Shown in pieces: positions 46,222-54,961 of a stretch of DNA of 64,000 nucleotides; position 1 is the first letter of the stretch; every line of letters starts with the position of its first letter. Origin of the DNA: Shewanella sp. Isolate11 (GTDB lineage Bacteria; Pseudomonadota; Gammaproteobacteria; Enterobacterales; Shewanellaceae). A model generated the notes under the pieces. The model made no database searches and was not told where the DNA came from. It saw only the letters and a program-made list of their open reading frames with translations. The position numbers were made by a program, and so were the translations under genes. The stretch covers positions 186,477-250,476 of the forward strand of contig NZ_JAKEVF010000002.1 in the NCBI RefSeq assembly GCF_022398315.1, in the 5' to 3' direction.

Positions 46222-47103
46222 TCATAGATGTTGCGCCAAAATGAGCTGCTCTAAAAGCTGTGAAGCCGGACCTTGTTGATCTTTATTGGGAATGATGAGG
46301 TTAACGGCAGCGCGGCGATGACTACTGCCTTGAAGTGATAATTGATGTAGTTTGCCGTTCTTGATTAGCTCGTTGACATAATGTGCTGGTACCCAGCAAA
46401 AGCCTAAACCCTTGTTAAGAATTGTAATGGCTTCATGAAAGTTAGATACAGTCCATCGCCGTTCAGCTTTGAGCCAACCGAAATCGGTTCTTTCCACTTG
46501 CCCGGTATCTTTAATGACTATCTGCAGATGCTCGGCTAGAGTCTGATCGTCCAAAAGTTCGTATTCAACCAAAGGATGGGAAGGATGACATACCAATTGA
46601 AATTCAATCTGGCCAAGAGGCTCAGCAAGATATTGTTTAGGCGGTGTTCCTGCGATAGCGATGTCAACTTGCTGAGATTCAATTAGCTCATGGGTGCCAC
46701 TGATCACTGAATCTAGAATGATGATCCGTGTGCCACGTCCTTGATGTTCAAATTGACTTAAGGCATCGACCAGTTTATCCATAGGATAGATGATCTCTCG
46801 CGCCACAATTAAGGTCGGTTCCCAGCCTTTTTCAAGGCTATTGGCCAGCTTTTCAAGCTCTGATACCGAGCGGGTGATGTGGCGTGAACGTCTCAACAGT
46901 ACCTCTCCGGTTTCAGTGAGATAAGCTTTTCGGCCACGCACTTCCAGTAGTGAGACGCCAAGTTGAGATTGCAGTTTAGCCACAGCATGATTAAGGGAAG
47001 ACTGGCTTTTATTGAGCTTTTGCGCTGCTTGAGCATAGCCGCCGTGGTCGACAACAGCTTGTAAGATCCGCCACTGCTCTAATGTTGATTTAGCTTGGTT
47101 CAT
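46222..47103 (-). CDS. LysR family transcriptional regulator
   Basis: 293 residues. The N-terminal winged helix-turn-helix spans about residues 5-65 (WRILQAVVDHGGYAQAAQKL and QSSLNHAVAKLQSQLGVSLL). The effector domain covers about 90-293. It lies 40 bp downstream of the DUF3541 gene on the same strand with no terminator visible between, so it may be the last cistron of the ligase/7TM/protease cluster. It could also be independent; LysR regulators are more usually divergent from their targets. No ligand can be inferred. Confidence 0.9.
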   Translation of the reverse strand: MNQAKSTLEQWRILQAVVDHGGYAQAAQKLNKSQSSLNHAVAKLQSQLGVSLLEVRGRKAYLTETGEVLLRRSRHITRSVSELEKLANSLEKGWEPTLIVAREIIYPMDKLVDALSQFEHQGRGTRIIILDSVISGTHELIESQQVDIAIAGTPPKQYLAEPLGQIEFQLVCHPSHPLVEYELLDDQTLAEHLQIVIKDTGQVERTDFGWLKAERRWTVSNFHEAITILNKGLGFCWVPAHYVNELIKNGKLHQLSLQGSSHRRAAVNLIIPNKDQQGPASQLLEQLILAQHL

Positions 47104-47143
47104 GCTCAGTCTATCCCGTTAATCATCTTTAATTGATATCAGT

Positions 47144-48238
47144 CTATGGTTTAACACTGACTTGTTTTGGCAGATATTTCTTAGTGGCCTTTAGCTTATG
47201 AAAATAGGGGCCTTGATACAGTTTTGCTGGCCAATTAAGTAGCATCATGGCTAACACATTGCGGTGTTCGCCTAAGGCTAAGTCAGGATTACCTTTAGGT
47301 GACGGAATCGTTTGTTCACTCTTGTTGAACGCTTTGATGATATGTTGCTGAGTTTTACTGACTACGGGATGATTAGACAGACCGGCTAAATGAAAACTAA
47401 TGCCCACTTCGGCGATAATATCATCGGTGGCATCCTTTAAGATGCGATCAATATTTGCCTCGAAATAATCCAAGATCCAAGCGAACTCTTTTGCATCGAC
47501 ATTGTGCTGATAATATTCACTGGCAGCAAAGATAAAATGGGTCATGCCGTAAATTTTATTTCTAAATTCGGCTCTTTTAAGCTGTTGGTCTCGGCTTGCT
47601 GGGTACACCTCATTAAAGGCCTTTTTATAGTCTGCAATGTAATCGCCCACACCAATCTGTTTAGCCCAGTATGCATAATTGATCAGCTGCGCCGCCCAAG
47701 CCTCAATCATTGCCTTATCAGTTAAGCCAGGCTCCAAGTCAGTTTGTTTGAGTGCTTTTAACAACTTGTCATGGCAGGGACCCTGTAGCCCGAACTCATC
47801 GATACGACTCGAGAAGCGCAGCAATACATCAGTATAAAAAATAAAATCAGGGAAAGGTTGTAAGGCCTTCTTACGTGCTTTGGCTCTGGGTCCATTACCT
47901 AATACCGAAATCGCATCTTTAGCTTCTTGTTCAATAAAACCAGGCTTATCGAGCTGACAGGCATAAAATCCTTGTGATTCGGTCACCGCATACAGATCGA
48001 CTAGCGCGGCATTTGCGTATTTTTCATCACCAGTCATACGATAAAGACGAATTCCGTAGTGACCTTGTACTCGTGGTGGTAGCTGGTAGAGGTGATTTTC
48101 TAAATTGCTTTGTATGGCTTGACGTACTTGTTGTGGCTCTAAAGTTGCCGTTTTAGCAGCAGTCGTCATCGGCAGCAATAAACTTGCTGATAAGGTCAGT
48201 GAACAAAGTAGATTATAAGTTATGCGAGACATAGCCAT
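47144..48238 (-). CDS. DUF3541 secreted protein
   Basis: 364 residues from the ATG at 48238, with AGGA six bases upstream. A signal peptide ends near residue 28 (MTTAAKT). The rest is helical and hydrophilic; blocks HLYQLPPRVQGHYGIRLYRM and DFIFYTDVLLRFSSRIDEFG match the DUF3541 family of Shewanella and Vibrio. The 26-bp overlap with the upstream pseudo-M3 gene shows coupling. Helical pairs such as YGIRLYRMTGDEKYANAAL resemble alpha-alpha repeat proteins, but this is only an impression. Function is unknown. Confidence 0.82.
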   Translation of the reverse strand: MAMSRITYNLLCSLTLSASLLLPMTTAAKTATLEPQQVRQAIQSNLENHLYQLPPRVQGHYGIRLYRMTGDEKYANAALVDLYAVTESQGFYACQLDKPGFIEQEAKDAISVLGNGPRAKARKKALQPFPDFIFYTDVLLRFSSRIDEFGLQGPCHDKLLKALKQTDLEPGLTDKAMIEAWAAQLINYAYWAKQIGVGDYIADYKKAFNEVYPASRDQQLKRAEFRNKIYGMTHFIFAASEYYQHNVDAKEFAWILDYFEANIDRILKDATDDIIAEVGISFHLAGLSNHPVVSKTQQHIIKAFNKSEQTIPSPKGNPDLALGEHRNVLAMMLLNWPAKLYQGPYFHKLKATKKYLPKQVSVKP

Positions 48239-49886
48239 GTTGGATCCTATTAATTAATATGCTGGGCGATACCGCTTCCCCGAAGAGTGATGCTAATTGC
48301 GCAGAAAAGGGGAGCTGTGCTTCATTTATCATTAGAATTTCAAAAACTTGCCTTTGATTTTGACAGCATTTTTGAGTTTGGTAAATCAGTTGTGCCACGC
48401 TTTGTTGCCATAGAGTATGGTAGTATAAAGGCCCTTCATTGCTAATCCCTTTAAAGCCATATATCGCATCAACAGCTTGTGGCCATGGTTGCGAAAAGCT
48501 GTGTTTAAACGCTTGCTCCATGGCTTGTTTATCTAATTTCCCTTGATAAAAACGCAGCGCCAATTTGCTGCGAAATATTTTGAGCTGCTGCGCATATTGA
48601 TACAGGTAAGCCTCACGACTGTCGGCAGTAATAGGGGGTAATAATTGCTGACAAAGATAAGTCGCTAACCAATATTGGCCCACCAATGACGAGTCGATAC
48701 TTTCACCTAAGCTATTAATTAAATAAAAATGCCCACCTTGAACAAGTAGATTTAACGCACTGGAAAATTGTTGGATAAATTGTTTTTGACTGCGATAGTC
48801 GCTTAATACTCGAGGATAGTTAAAAGACACTTGGCCAAACTGATGGCCAACAACGCTGAGACGGATTTTACTGGCCTGAATACGCTGTTGATGACCAAGA
48901 TACAGCTCGCCTAATAAACGTTGGTCATGCCACACTCTCATCACCTGTGAGTTAATGAATTCGAATGTGATGCCCAAGTCTTTGAGCTGCTCAGCGATAT
49001 TATCTAATAGAGCTTGACTAGAAATTGCCTCAATTTGCATCTTGCTGGCTTGGTTTAAGGTTAAGCCCAAATCCCACGGTGCAATGCTAGGTTTAGTGAT
49101 CGCATTTAGAAATTGCTCAACTAAATCGGGTGTGAATAAATATTGTTCGGCTAATCGATAACTGGCGTAATCGGCAAATTGATGGCTTGCTGCTAGCTGC
49201 TGTTTATCACTTAAAAGCGCTGCAAGAGAGACTTGATTTTTGGCTTTGGCTCGTAACTCATAAGCCTGCCAAACTTGTTTTCGGCAATTTGGATCGCTTT
49301 GTTCAATCAAGTAACTGGCTATGGATTCGCTAAAGCGCTTGGTTTGTCCATTACTGGTTTCATCTTGCTTGAGTAAGCATTGGTCTTGGCTAATAACCAA
49401 AGACAGTTTTTGCTGTTTCAGGGCGTGAAGAATACTGGCTTGGAGCACATGACTTCGTGCTTTATCGTCAGTGCTAAGCGGCTCATTAAACAGTTTCGTT
49501 AACCGCTGGCCAAGTCGTTGATCTTGGTTGTTTGCGCTTTGGTTTAGCCGCTGGGTAATTTCGCCAATGAGCGGCATTTTAGCCAGCTGCTCGAACTTGT
49601 CAGCCAGTGTTAATTGACAACGTAAAAGCTGTTCGACGCTCTGAGTATGATCGGTTTGCTGCGTACTATTGTAATGACGATAGTAATTTACACTGTCTGA
49701 CAGATTAAATAGGCCGAGCAACTGACGTTCTAATGCTACGGCTTGCTGCTCTAGACTCAGTGACTCAATATCTTCGATGCTAATCTGATATTGCAGACAT
49801 TGCTGTGATAATAAAAAAGCAGGAGAGGCGGCCTGAGCCGCCCATGATAGACTAAGAAGAACTGCTGCTAAAATGTGTTTTAGCAT
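48213..49886 (-). CDS. Secreted M3-like protein lacking zinc ligands (probable pseudopeptidase)
   Basis: 557 residues from the ATG at 49886; a GTG 9 bases upstream is also possible. A signal peptide (about 1-20, LLSLSWAAQA) sends it to the periplasm. The middle and C-terminal parts resemble M3 oligopeptidases: a segment with ADYASYRLAEQYLFTPDLVE, then RVWHDQRLLGELYLGHQQR and VSFNYPRV. Where FHEFGHALHH is expected the protein reads IQQFSSALNL. The later Glu/Trp block reads ESIDSSLVGQYWLATYL. All expected zinc ligands appear lost, so binding or scaffold rather than hydrolysis is likely. It overlaps the ATP-grasp gene by 35 bp. The family assignment is by eye. Confidence 0.6.
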   Translation of the reverse strand: MLKHILAAVLLSLSWAAQAASPAFLLSQQCLQYQISIEDIESLSLEQQAVALERQLLGLFNLSDSVNYYRHYNSTQQTDHTQSVEQLLRCQLTLADKFEQLAKMPLIGEITQRLNQSANNQDQRLGQRLTKLFNEPLSTDDKARSHVLQASILHALKQQKLSLVISQDQCLLKQDETSNGQTKRFSESIASYLIEQSDPNCRKQVWQAYELRAKAKNQVSLAALLSDKQQLAASHQFADYASYRLAEQYLFTPDLVEQFLNAITKPSIAPWDLGLTLNQASKMQIEAISSQALLDNIAEQLKDLGITFEFINSQVMRVWHDQRLLGELYLGHQQRIQASKIRLSVVGHQFGQVSFNYPRVLSDYRSQKQFIQQFSSALNLLVQGGHFYLINSLGESIDSSLVGQYWLATYLCQQLLPPITADSREAYLYQYAQQLKIFRSKLALRFYQGKLDKQAMEQAFKHSFSQPWPQAVDAIYGFKGISNEGPLYYHTLWQQSVAQLIYQTQKCCQNQRQVFEILMINEAQLPFSAQLASLFGEAVSPSILINRIQHGYVSHNL

Positions 49887-50805
49887 ATTCGACACGCTCT
49901 TCGACGGACATAGATTTGTTCTTCATTTGCTCTACATGATGCAGCCTTGGCAAAATGCCTCTGCCATTGGCGATTTGAATGGCTAACCCCGGACGAGCAT
50001 TGAGTTCAAGTAATAGCGGACCTAATGCTTGATCTAGCACCATGTCGGTACCCAGATAACCGAGTTCACTCATCTCATAGGCTTTAGAGGCCGTATGTAA
50101 CAAAGTATCCCAATGGGGTACTTCAATATCAATCAGGCGTTTGTCTGTATCAGGGTGAAACTCAATCGGACGATCAAATTGCACCGCATGTAGGCCTTTA
50201 CCTGTGGCGATGTCGAGCCCGACCCCCACAGCACCTTGGTGCAAGTTAGCCTTACCGTCTGAAGCCGCAGTTGAGAGTCGTAGCATGCCCATGACAGGGA
50301 AGCCTTTAAAGACAATTAATCTGATATCTGGAACCCCTTCGAAGGAATAACCGTCGAATACCGGATCAAATTGGATTAAGCCTTCGACAATAGCCACATC
50401 AGGTTTACCCCCTAATGAAAATAAGCCACTGAGAATGTTAGATACATGACGGTCAATCTCACTTGGGGTGACTTCATGGCCATTAGGTTTGAAGTAATGA
50501 CCATTATCGACCTTAGTGATCACCAAGATCCCTTTGCCACCAGAGCCTTGAGAGGGTTTTATCACAAAGCCATTTTGGTTGTTAACCATCTCAGGAATAT
50601 GCACGATTTCGTGTTGTTGAGTCACAGTACCGATTAATGCCGGCACAGCGATATCATTGGCTAATGCCAGTTGTTTAGTGGTTAGCTTATCATCAACACG
50701 TTTATAAAATTTACGTTGGTTATAACGACCAATAAAGTCGATATTACGCTTGTTCATGCCGAGAACGCCTTGATCTTTTAGCGCCTTGGGGCGCGCGAAC
50801 AGCAT
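49852..50805 (-). CDS. RimK-type ATP-grasp, alpha-L-glutamate ligase-like protein
   Basis: 317-residue cytoplasmic protein of the RimK-related ligase group (TIGR02291 type). The ATP-grasp elements are GFVIKPSQGSGGKGILVI (about residues 79-96), GVPDIRLIVFKG, NLHQGAVGVGLDIATGKG and the metal-binding block LLLELNARPGLAIQIANGRG. Such enzymes join an amino acid, often glutamate, to a carboxylate via an acyl phosphate. It starts 2 bp after the stop of the 7TM gene and overlaps the next gene. The substrate is unknown; no carrier-peptide gene is obvious nearby. Confidence 0.9.
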   Translation of the reverse strand: MLFARPKALKDQGVLGMNKRNIDFIGRYNQRKFYKRVDDKLTTKQLALANDIAVPALIGTVTQQHEIVHIPEMVNNQNGFVIKPSQGSGGKGILVITKVDNGHYFKPNGHEVTPSEIDRHVSNILSGLFSLGGKPDVAIVEGLIQFDPVFDGYSFEGVPDIRLIVFKGFPVMGMLRLSTAASDGKANLHQGAVGVGLDIATGKGLHAVQFDRPIEFHPDTDKRLIDIEVPHWDTLLHTASKAYEMSELGYLGTDMVLDQALGPLLLELNARPGLAIQIANGRGILPRLHHVEQMKNKSMSVEERVEYAKTHFSSSSS

Positions 50806-50807
50806 GA

Positions 50808-52313
50808 TTATTCTCCCGCCAAAGGTCTAAAGCGACGCAGCTCTAGTAATTTATAGCCTGTGTATTGCCCCATGAGTAATACCATTGCCAAGATCACAAG
50901 GTGAATACCCAAGAAGTTAAACACCCAATGTTGTACCCAAGTGGCACTCATGGCGAGATAGGCCAGCGTAGCGACAAAAAGACTTCCGCCACCTTGGACT
51001 ACGACTTCTTTTGCACCTTCCTCTTCCCACAGAATCGACATTCTTTCGATGGTCCACGCCAAAATAATCATTGGGAAGAAGGTGATGGTTAAGCCTTCGC
51101 TGAGGCCAAATTTATATGACAACAGTGTGAACAGACCGATGATACCAATGACCACAATAATCACCGCAGATATTCGCGAGATCAATAACAGGTTGAGGTC
51201 TGACAGGTAAGAGCGGATCATTAAACCGAATGCCACAATCAGCAAGAAGCCGACGAGGCCTGTGATTAAGGTGGTTTGGATAAAGGCGAGGGCAATCAAT
51301 ACCGGCATAAAGGTTCCGGATGTTTTAATGCCAATAATGACTCGTAAAAACACCACCATTAACACCCCGATAGGGATCAACAAAATTCCTTTAAACAGGC
51401 TCTGCTCTTCCAGGGGGAGTTGATAGAGTGAGAAATCGAGAGCATCCTTGTTTTTCATTACATCGATAGAGGTAGCCAATGCCGAACGGGTATCTTGCAA
51501 CATAGAGAAGTTGACTTGTGAATTAACCCCACCAACCACATCGAGTGTCGATTTACCGCTACGATCCCAAATCAACAAGTTATCAGGGCGGCCTTGAGTC
51601 CCATCAGCAGGATTGAATAATACCCAACTGCCTTGATGATAAACTTCGACGAAATAGATGAGTTGTTGGCGACGACGCTGATCTTCAAGAAATAACCCAC
51701 TGACTTTTTTGGCTGGGATCCCTTTGCTATTAAGCATATCTACGAATAAATTTGCCGGAGTATGGCTAGAGAGCAGCAACTCAACATTCTGACTTCTTTC
51801 GTTGGTATTGAATGCTTTATTTAACTGCTGTGCAAAAGAGAGGTTGGTGGCACTACGTGACCATACCTCTTCGATCACCTGCTCAGCAGCGGCTTTTTCA
51901 GTTGCAGGCCAGCTGTAAACTTGCGGTGTTTCAGGTTCTGCTTCAGAGGCAATTTGAGTTTTACCGGTAGGGACAAGGGTTACCTTGTAGTAAAGGTCTT
52001 GTTGACCTACGGCATTGCGCGTCGACCAAGTGGCTAAACGGCCATTGCCATCATCTCCAATGGTGAGTCCATAACCAGGTGAGGTGGCATTTTCAACTAG
52101 CACTTCAAAAGCGGGATCGCTAGGTAATGAGAAGGTCACTTCCGCGGCTTCACCTATACCCTGAAAACTGACTTTGGCATCAACAGCCCAGCTTTGAACT
52201 TGCTGCCCGGGGAGAAAAGGCACATTGTGTTCTATGCCTCGGTAGACGCTCGCGGCAATACCTGCGATAAACAGCAGCACGACTAAAATATAAAACGGTT
52301 TTCTCGAATGCAT
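50808..52313 (-). CDS. Inactive transglutaminase fused to seven TM helices (UUP1 type)
   Basis: 501 residues from the ATG at 52313; an AGGA lies 10 bp upstream and a TTG two codons earlier is possible. One N-terminal anchor (about 8-26) precedes a periplasmic beta-rich UUP1 region and a transglutaminase-like domain (about 125-270). At the position of the catalytic Cys this domain reads SSHTPANLFVDMLNSKGIPA. The His-Asp region is represented by YFVEVYHQGSWVLFNPADG. Seven helices fill about residues 305-490. Known from comparative genomics to accompany RimK-like ligases and RimB-like proteases. The catalytic Cys is absent, so it probably binds a peptide rather than cleaving it. Confidence 0.88.
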   Translation of the reverse strand: MHSRKPFYILVVLLFIAGIAASVYRGIEHNVPFLPGQQVQSWAVDAKVSFQGIGEAAEVTFSLPSDPAFEVLVENATSPGYGLTIGDDGNGRLATWSTRNAVGQQDLYYKVTLVPTGKTQIASEAEPETPQVYSWPATEKAAAEQVIEEVWSRSATNLSFAQQLNKAFNTNERSQNVELLLSSHTPANLFVDMLNSKGIPAKKVSGLFLEDQRRRQQLIYFVEVYHQGSWVLFNPADGTQGRPDNLLIWDRSGKSTLDVVGGVNSQVNFSMLQDTRSALATSIDVMKNKDALDFSLYQLPLEEQSLFKGILLIPIGVLMVVFLRVIIGIKTSGTFMPVLIALAFIQTTLITGLVGFLLIVAFGLMIRSYLSDLNLLLISRISAVIIVVIGIIGLFTLLSYKFGLSEGLTITFFPMIILAWTIERMSILWEEEGAKEVVVQGGGSLFVATLAYLAMSATWVQHWVFNFLGIHLVILAMVLLMGQYTGYKLLELRRFRPLAGE

Positions 52314-52331
52314 TTGCAACTAATCCTATTT

Positions 52332-53066
52332 TTATTTTGCGTCTTTGGGAGGGGTAACCTTGCCGTTGATAAAGCTTTGAGCAACATCGACGACGGCGAT
52401 ATCTTGCATAAACTTACGGCCTAACAACATTTGGTAATCGAGGTGGCTGCGGTCGGTTAAGTTAAGGTCGGTTTCGGCTTTATATTTACCGATCTGCAAA
52501 TGTGCATGGATCACTGGACGGCGATCGCTGTTTTCGTCAGCTTCCTGTTTGATACGAACAAATCGCTCAACTTTGGACTCAAACGTCTGTGCGGGCTTGT
52601 CTGCGCCATTAGTCAATACGTCGAAACGAACCCACTGCTTGCCATCTCGTTCAAATAAAATGATATTATGAGCATCCAGTGAAGAAGATTCTGCTCCGGT
52701 ATCGATACGAGTCTCAAAGCTCGCTTTAAGCTCATCGACAAATACATTTTCAACAGCGCCTAAAATAAATTTACCGCCAATGGGGGAAGGTTCACATTCG
52801 GTTGGTACAGCAATAACGGTTTTTTGTTTTTGTTGGCCACTGTTGACTGTAGTCTGCAAATCATCAACCTGTTTGGTTAGCGCCGTGATGGCTTTGCTTT
52901 GCTCTGCTTGATTGTCCTTAATCAATTGCACAATTTCACCTTGTTGCTGCGCTAAACTGGCATTCAGGGTTTGGGTATCGACAGGTGTTGGTTGCTCAGT
53001 TTTATTAGCAGCGGCACATCCCGTTAGAGCGGTGGCGACAGCGATAACAATTATTTGTTTTAACAT
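52332..53066 (-). CDS. RimB-like pepsin-type (ATP-dependent zinc protease family) lipoprotein
   Basis: 244 residues from the ATG at 53066. The lipoprotein signal is MLKQIIVIAVATALTGC with lipobox LTGC. A Gln-rich coiled-coil-like stalk (about 35-85) precedes the retropepsin-like domain. That domain has the catalytic motif ETRIDTGAESSSLDA near residues 122-136 and a second block YQMLLGRKFMQDIAVVDV. The family label is 'ATP-dependent zinc protease', but the visible motif is aspartic (DTGAxSS). It is the first gene of the cluster, 25 bp after the cmoB stop. The substrate is unknown, though a peptide tag made by the adjacent ligase is an attractive inference. Confidence 0.87.
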   Translation of the reverse strand: MLKQIIVIAVATALTGCAAANKTEQPTPVDTQTLNASLAQQQGEIVQLIKDNQAEQSKAITALTKQVDDLQTTVNSGQQKQKTVIAVPTECEPSPIGGKFILGAVENVFVDELKASFETRIDTGAESSSLDAHNIILFERDGKQWVRFDVLTNGADKPAQTFESKVERFVRIKQEADENSDRRPVIHAHLQIGKYKAETDLNLTDRSHLDYQMLLGRKFMQDIAVVDVAQSFINGKVTPPKDAK

Positions 53067-53091
53067 AGTGCATCCCATTTACTATTTTCTG

Positions 53092-54084
53092 TTAGACCAA
53101 ATCTTTATTCGGCTGATTTTTGGTGGCAATAAAGGTTGCCCGTTTAGGTGCTGGATAGCCTTCAACGGTGAGATTGACATCATTAGGGTCGAGGTAATCG
53201 ACTAAAGATTCATTTGGCATCCATTCGGTACTACGTTGTTCTGCCAATGAAGTAATGTCAACATCGACACAACGAACATCGACAAAGTCAGCTTTTTTCA
53301 GCCAACCTTCTAATGCTTTTACCGATGGTAAAAACCACACGTTATTCATTTTTCCGTAGCGTTCGCTAGGGACTAATACGGTATTCTCATCGCCATCAAT
53401 AACTAAGGTTTCTAATATCAATTCACCGCCAGCTCTGAGCTGGTCTCGAAGCTGAAAAAGATGGTCGATAGGCGAACGACGATGGTACAGCACTCCCATG
53501 GAGAATACGCTATCAAACGCATCCAAAGGGGGGAGATCTTCAATCCCTATGGGCAAAAGGTGAATAGGGTGTTGCTCACCGGCAAGGCGTTTAACCGCTT
53601 CAAATTGACACAAAAACAGCGGCGATGGGTCGATTCCCACCACATGTTTAGCGCCTTCACCTAACATGCGCCACATGTGATAACCACTGCCACAGCCCAC
53701 ATCAAGGACTGTACGGTTATTTAATGGAGATATATGTGGCTGAACTCGTTCCCATTTCCAGTCGGAGCGCCATTCGGTATCGATATGAATGCCGTGTAAG
53801 TGATAAGGCCCTTTACGCCAAGGTTTAAACAGCTTTAATAAATTTTCTAGTTTCTCGCGCTCGCCATCACTAAGTTGCTCGCCGCTTCCAACTGTTACGC
53901 TGGTTTTGAAATCAATCTGATCTGGTTCAGGGTAATGAAGCTTGTTGAGCACTTTTTCCCACTTTGGCAGATCGCCATGCTTATTATTACGCTGCCATTG
54001 ACCCAAGATAGCAGGCATGTTCTCTAGCCAATGTTGAAGACTAGAATCGGCAATTTGCTTATAAAACGAACTAAAACTAATCAC
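53092..54084 (-). CDS. cmoB: tRNA U34 carboxymethyltransferase
   Basis: 330 residues. It transfers the carboxymethyl group from carboxy-SAM to 5-hydroxyuridine-34, giving cmo5U in tRNAs that read NYN codon families. The SAM-binding motif is [19 protein letters not shown] near residue 120; downstream [20 protein letters not shown] is characteristic. It overlaps cmoA by 4 bp. The cluster encoding the ATP-grasp ligase begins 25 bp after it. Confidence 0.97.
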   Translation of the reverse strand: MISFSSFYKQIADSSLQHWLENMPAILGQWQRNNKHGDLPKWEKVLNKLHYPEPDQIDFKTSVTVGSGEQLSDGEREKLENLLKLFKPWRKGPYHLHGIHIDTEWRSDWKWERVQPHISPLNNRTVLDVGCGSGYHMWRMLGEGAKHVVGIDPSPLFLCQFEAVKRLAGEQHPIHLLPIGIEDLPPLDAFDSVFSMGVLYHRRSPIDHLFQLRDQLRAGGELILETLVIDGDENTVLVPSERYGKMNNVWFLPSVKALEGWLKKADFVDVRCVDVDITSLAEQRSTEWMPNESLVDYLDPNDVNLTVEGYPAPKRATFIATKNQPNKDLV

Positions 54085-54812
54085 TTGATTGCCACCATAG
54101 ATGCAAAATTAAAACATTGGAACCATTGGTTAAAATGGCTGAAGCCTTGAGCTTCGAGGCGCTGTTGGTGTTGTGCTAAGGTGTCTGGCTTCATCACATG
54201 CTCAAGCGAACTTCGCTTTTGACTGATCTCTAATTCGCTGTATCCGTTGGCGCGTTTGAAGTCCAGGTGCAGTTCATCCAATAGATGATGAATAGGTTCA
54301 TCTGCAAAGGTTAGCTTTTCAGATAACACCAAAATGCCTCCAGGTTGCAGTCCCAAATAGATCTTATTTAGCAATTTATCTCTATCTTCAGGGGCAAGAA
54401 ACTGCATTGTAAAATTTAGGATCACCATCGAGGCGTCTTTGATCTCGATATCTCGAATATCGGCGCAGATAAGTTCGACAGGGGTATCGCTGACATAGGC
54501 GCTTAAATTTTGCTGGCAGCGTTCGATCATGGATTGACTGTTATCAACGGCAACAATATGGCAATGTCGGCCATCGAGACGGCGACGAACACTGAGGGTT
54601 GCTGCACCAAGAGAGCAGCCGAGATCATAAACACGACTGTTTGGCGTCACACATTTATCGGCAAAATCACCTAAGGTTTTGATTATTTGTGTGTAGCCCG
54701 GTACCGAGCGGGTGATCATGTCGTTAAATACACCCGCGACCTTATCATCGAATTTAAAATCGCTGATGGTTTCACAAGCTTGGGCGTAAATAGTATCTTG
54801 AGATGAGTTCAT
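54081..54812 (-). CDS. cmoA: Carboxy-S-adenosyl-L-methionine synthase
   Basis: 243 residues. It makes carboxy-SAM from SAM and prephenate for CmoB. The family motif block is [19 protein letters not shown] near residue 57, followed by [19 protein letters not shown]. First gene of a minus-strand unit continuing into cmoB by a 4-bp overlap. The 149 bp between it and the divergent receptor gene hold both promoters; none stands out. Confidence 0.97.
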   Translation of the reverse strand: MNSSQDTIYAQACETISDFKFDDKVAGVFNDMITRSVPGYTQIIKTLGDFADKCVTPNSRVYDLGCSLGAATLSVRRRLDGRHCHIVAVDNSQSMIERCQQNLSAYVSDTPVELICADIRDIEIKDASMVILNFTMQFLAPEDRDKLLNKIYLGLQPGGILVLSEKLTFADEPIHHLLDELHLDFKRANGYSELEISQKRSSLEHVMKPDTLAQHQQRLEAQGFSHFNQWFQCFNFASMVAIK

Positions 54813-54961
54813 TAGGGCTTATAAGATGAATTCGATTTTTCATTCTAGCGAATGATAACAGTTTGCAGCAAGTCTAGTACTGGAAATTATGGATAAAATT
54901 CTGTCTAATATCCTAATTACAACAATTATTTCACAGCCGTTTGACGTTCTAGGGAAAGCTA

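Noticed and set aside
48213..49886. HQFGQV in the secreted protein as a variant HExxH zinc site
   Set aside because: It lies before the NFxxP-like block, not after it as M3 order requires; the IQQFSSALNL segment fits the position better.
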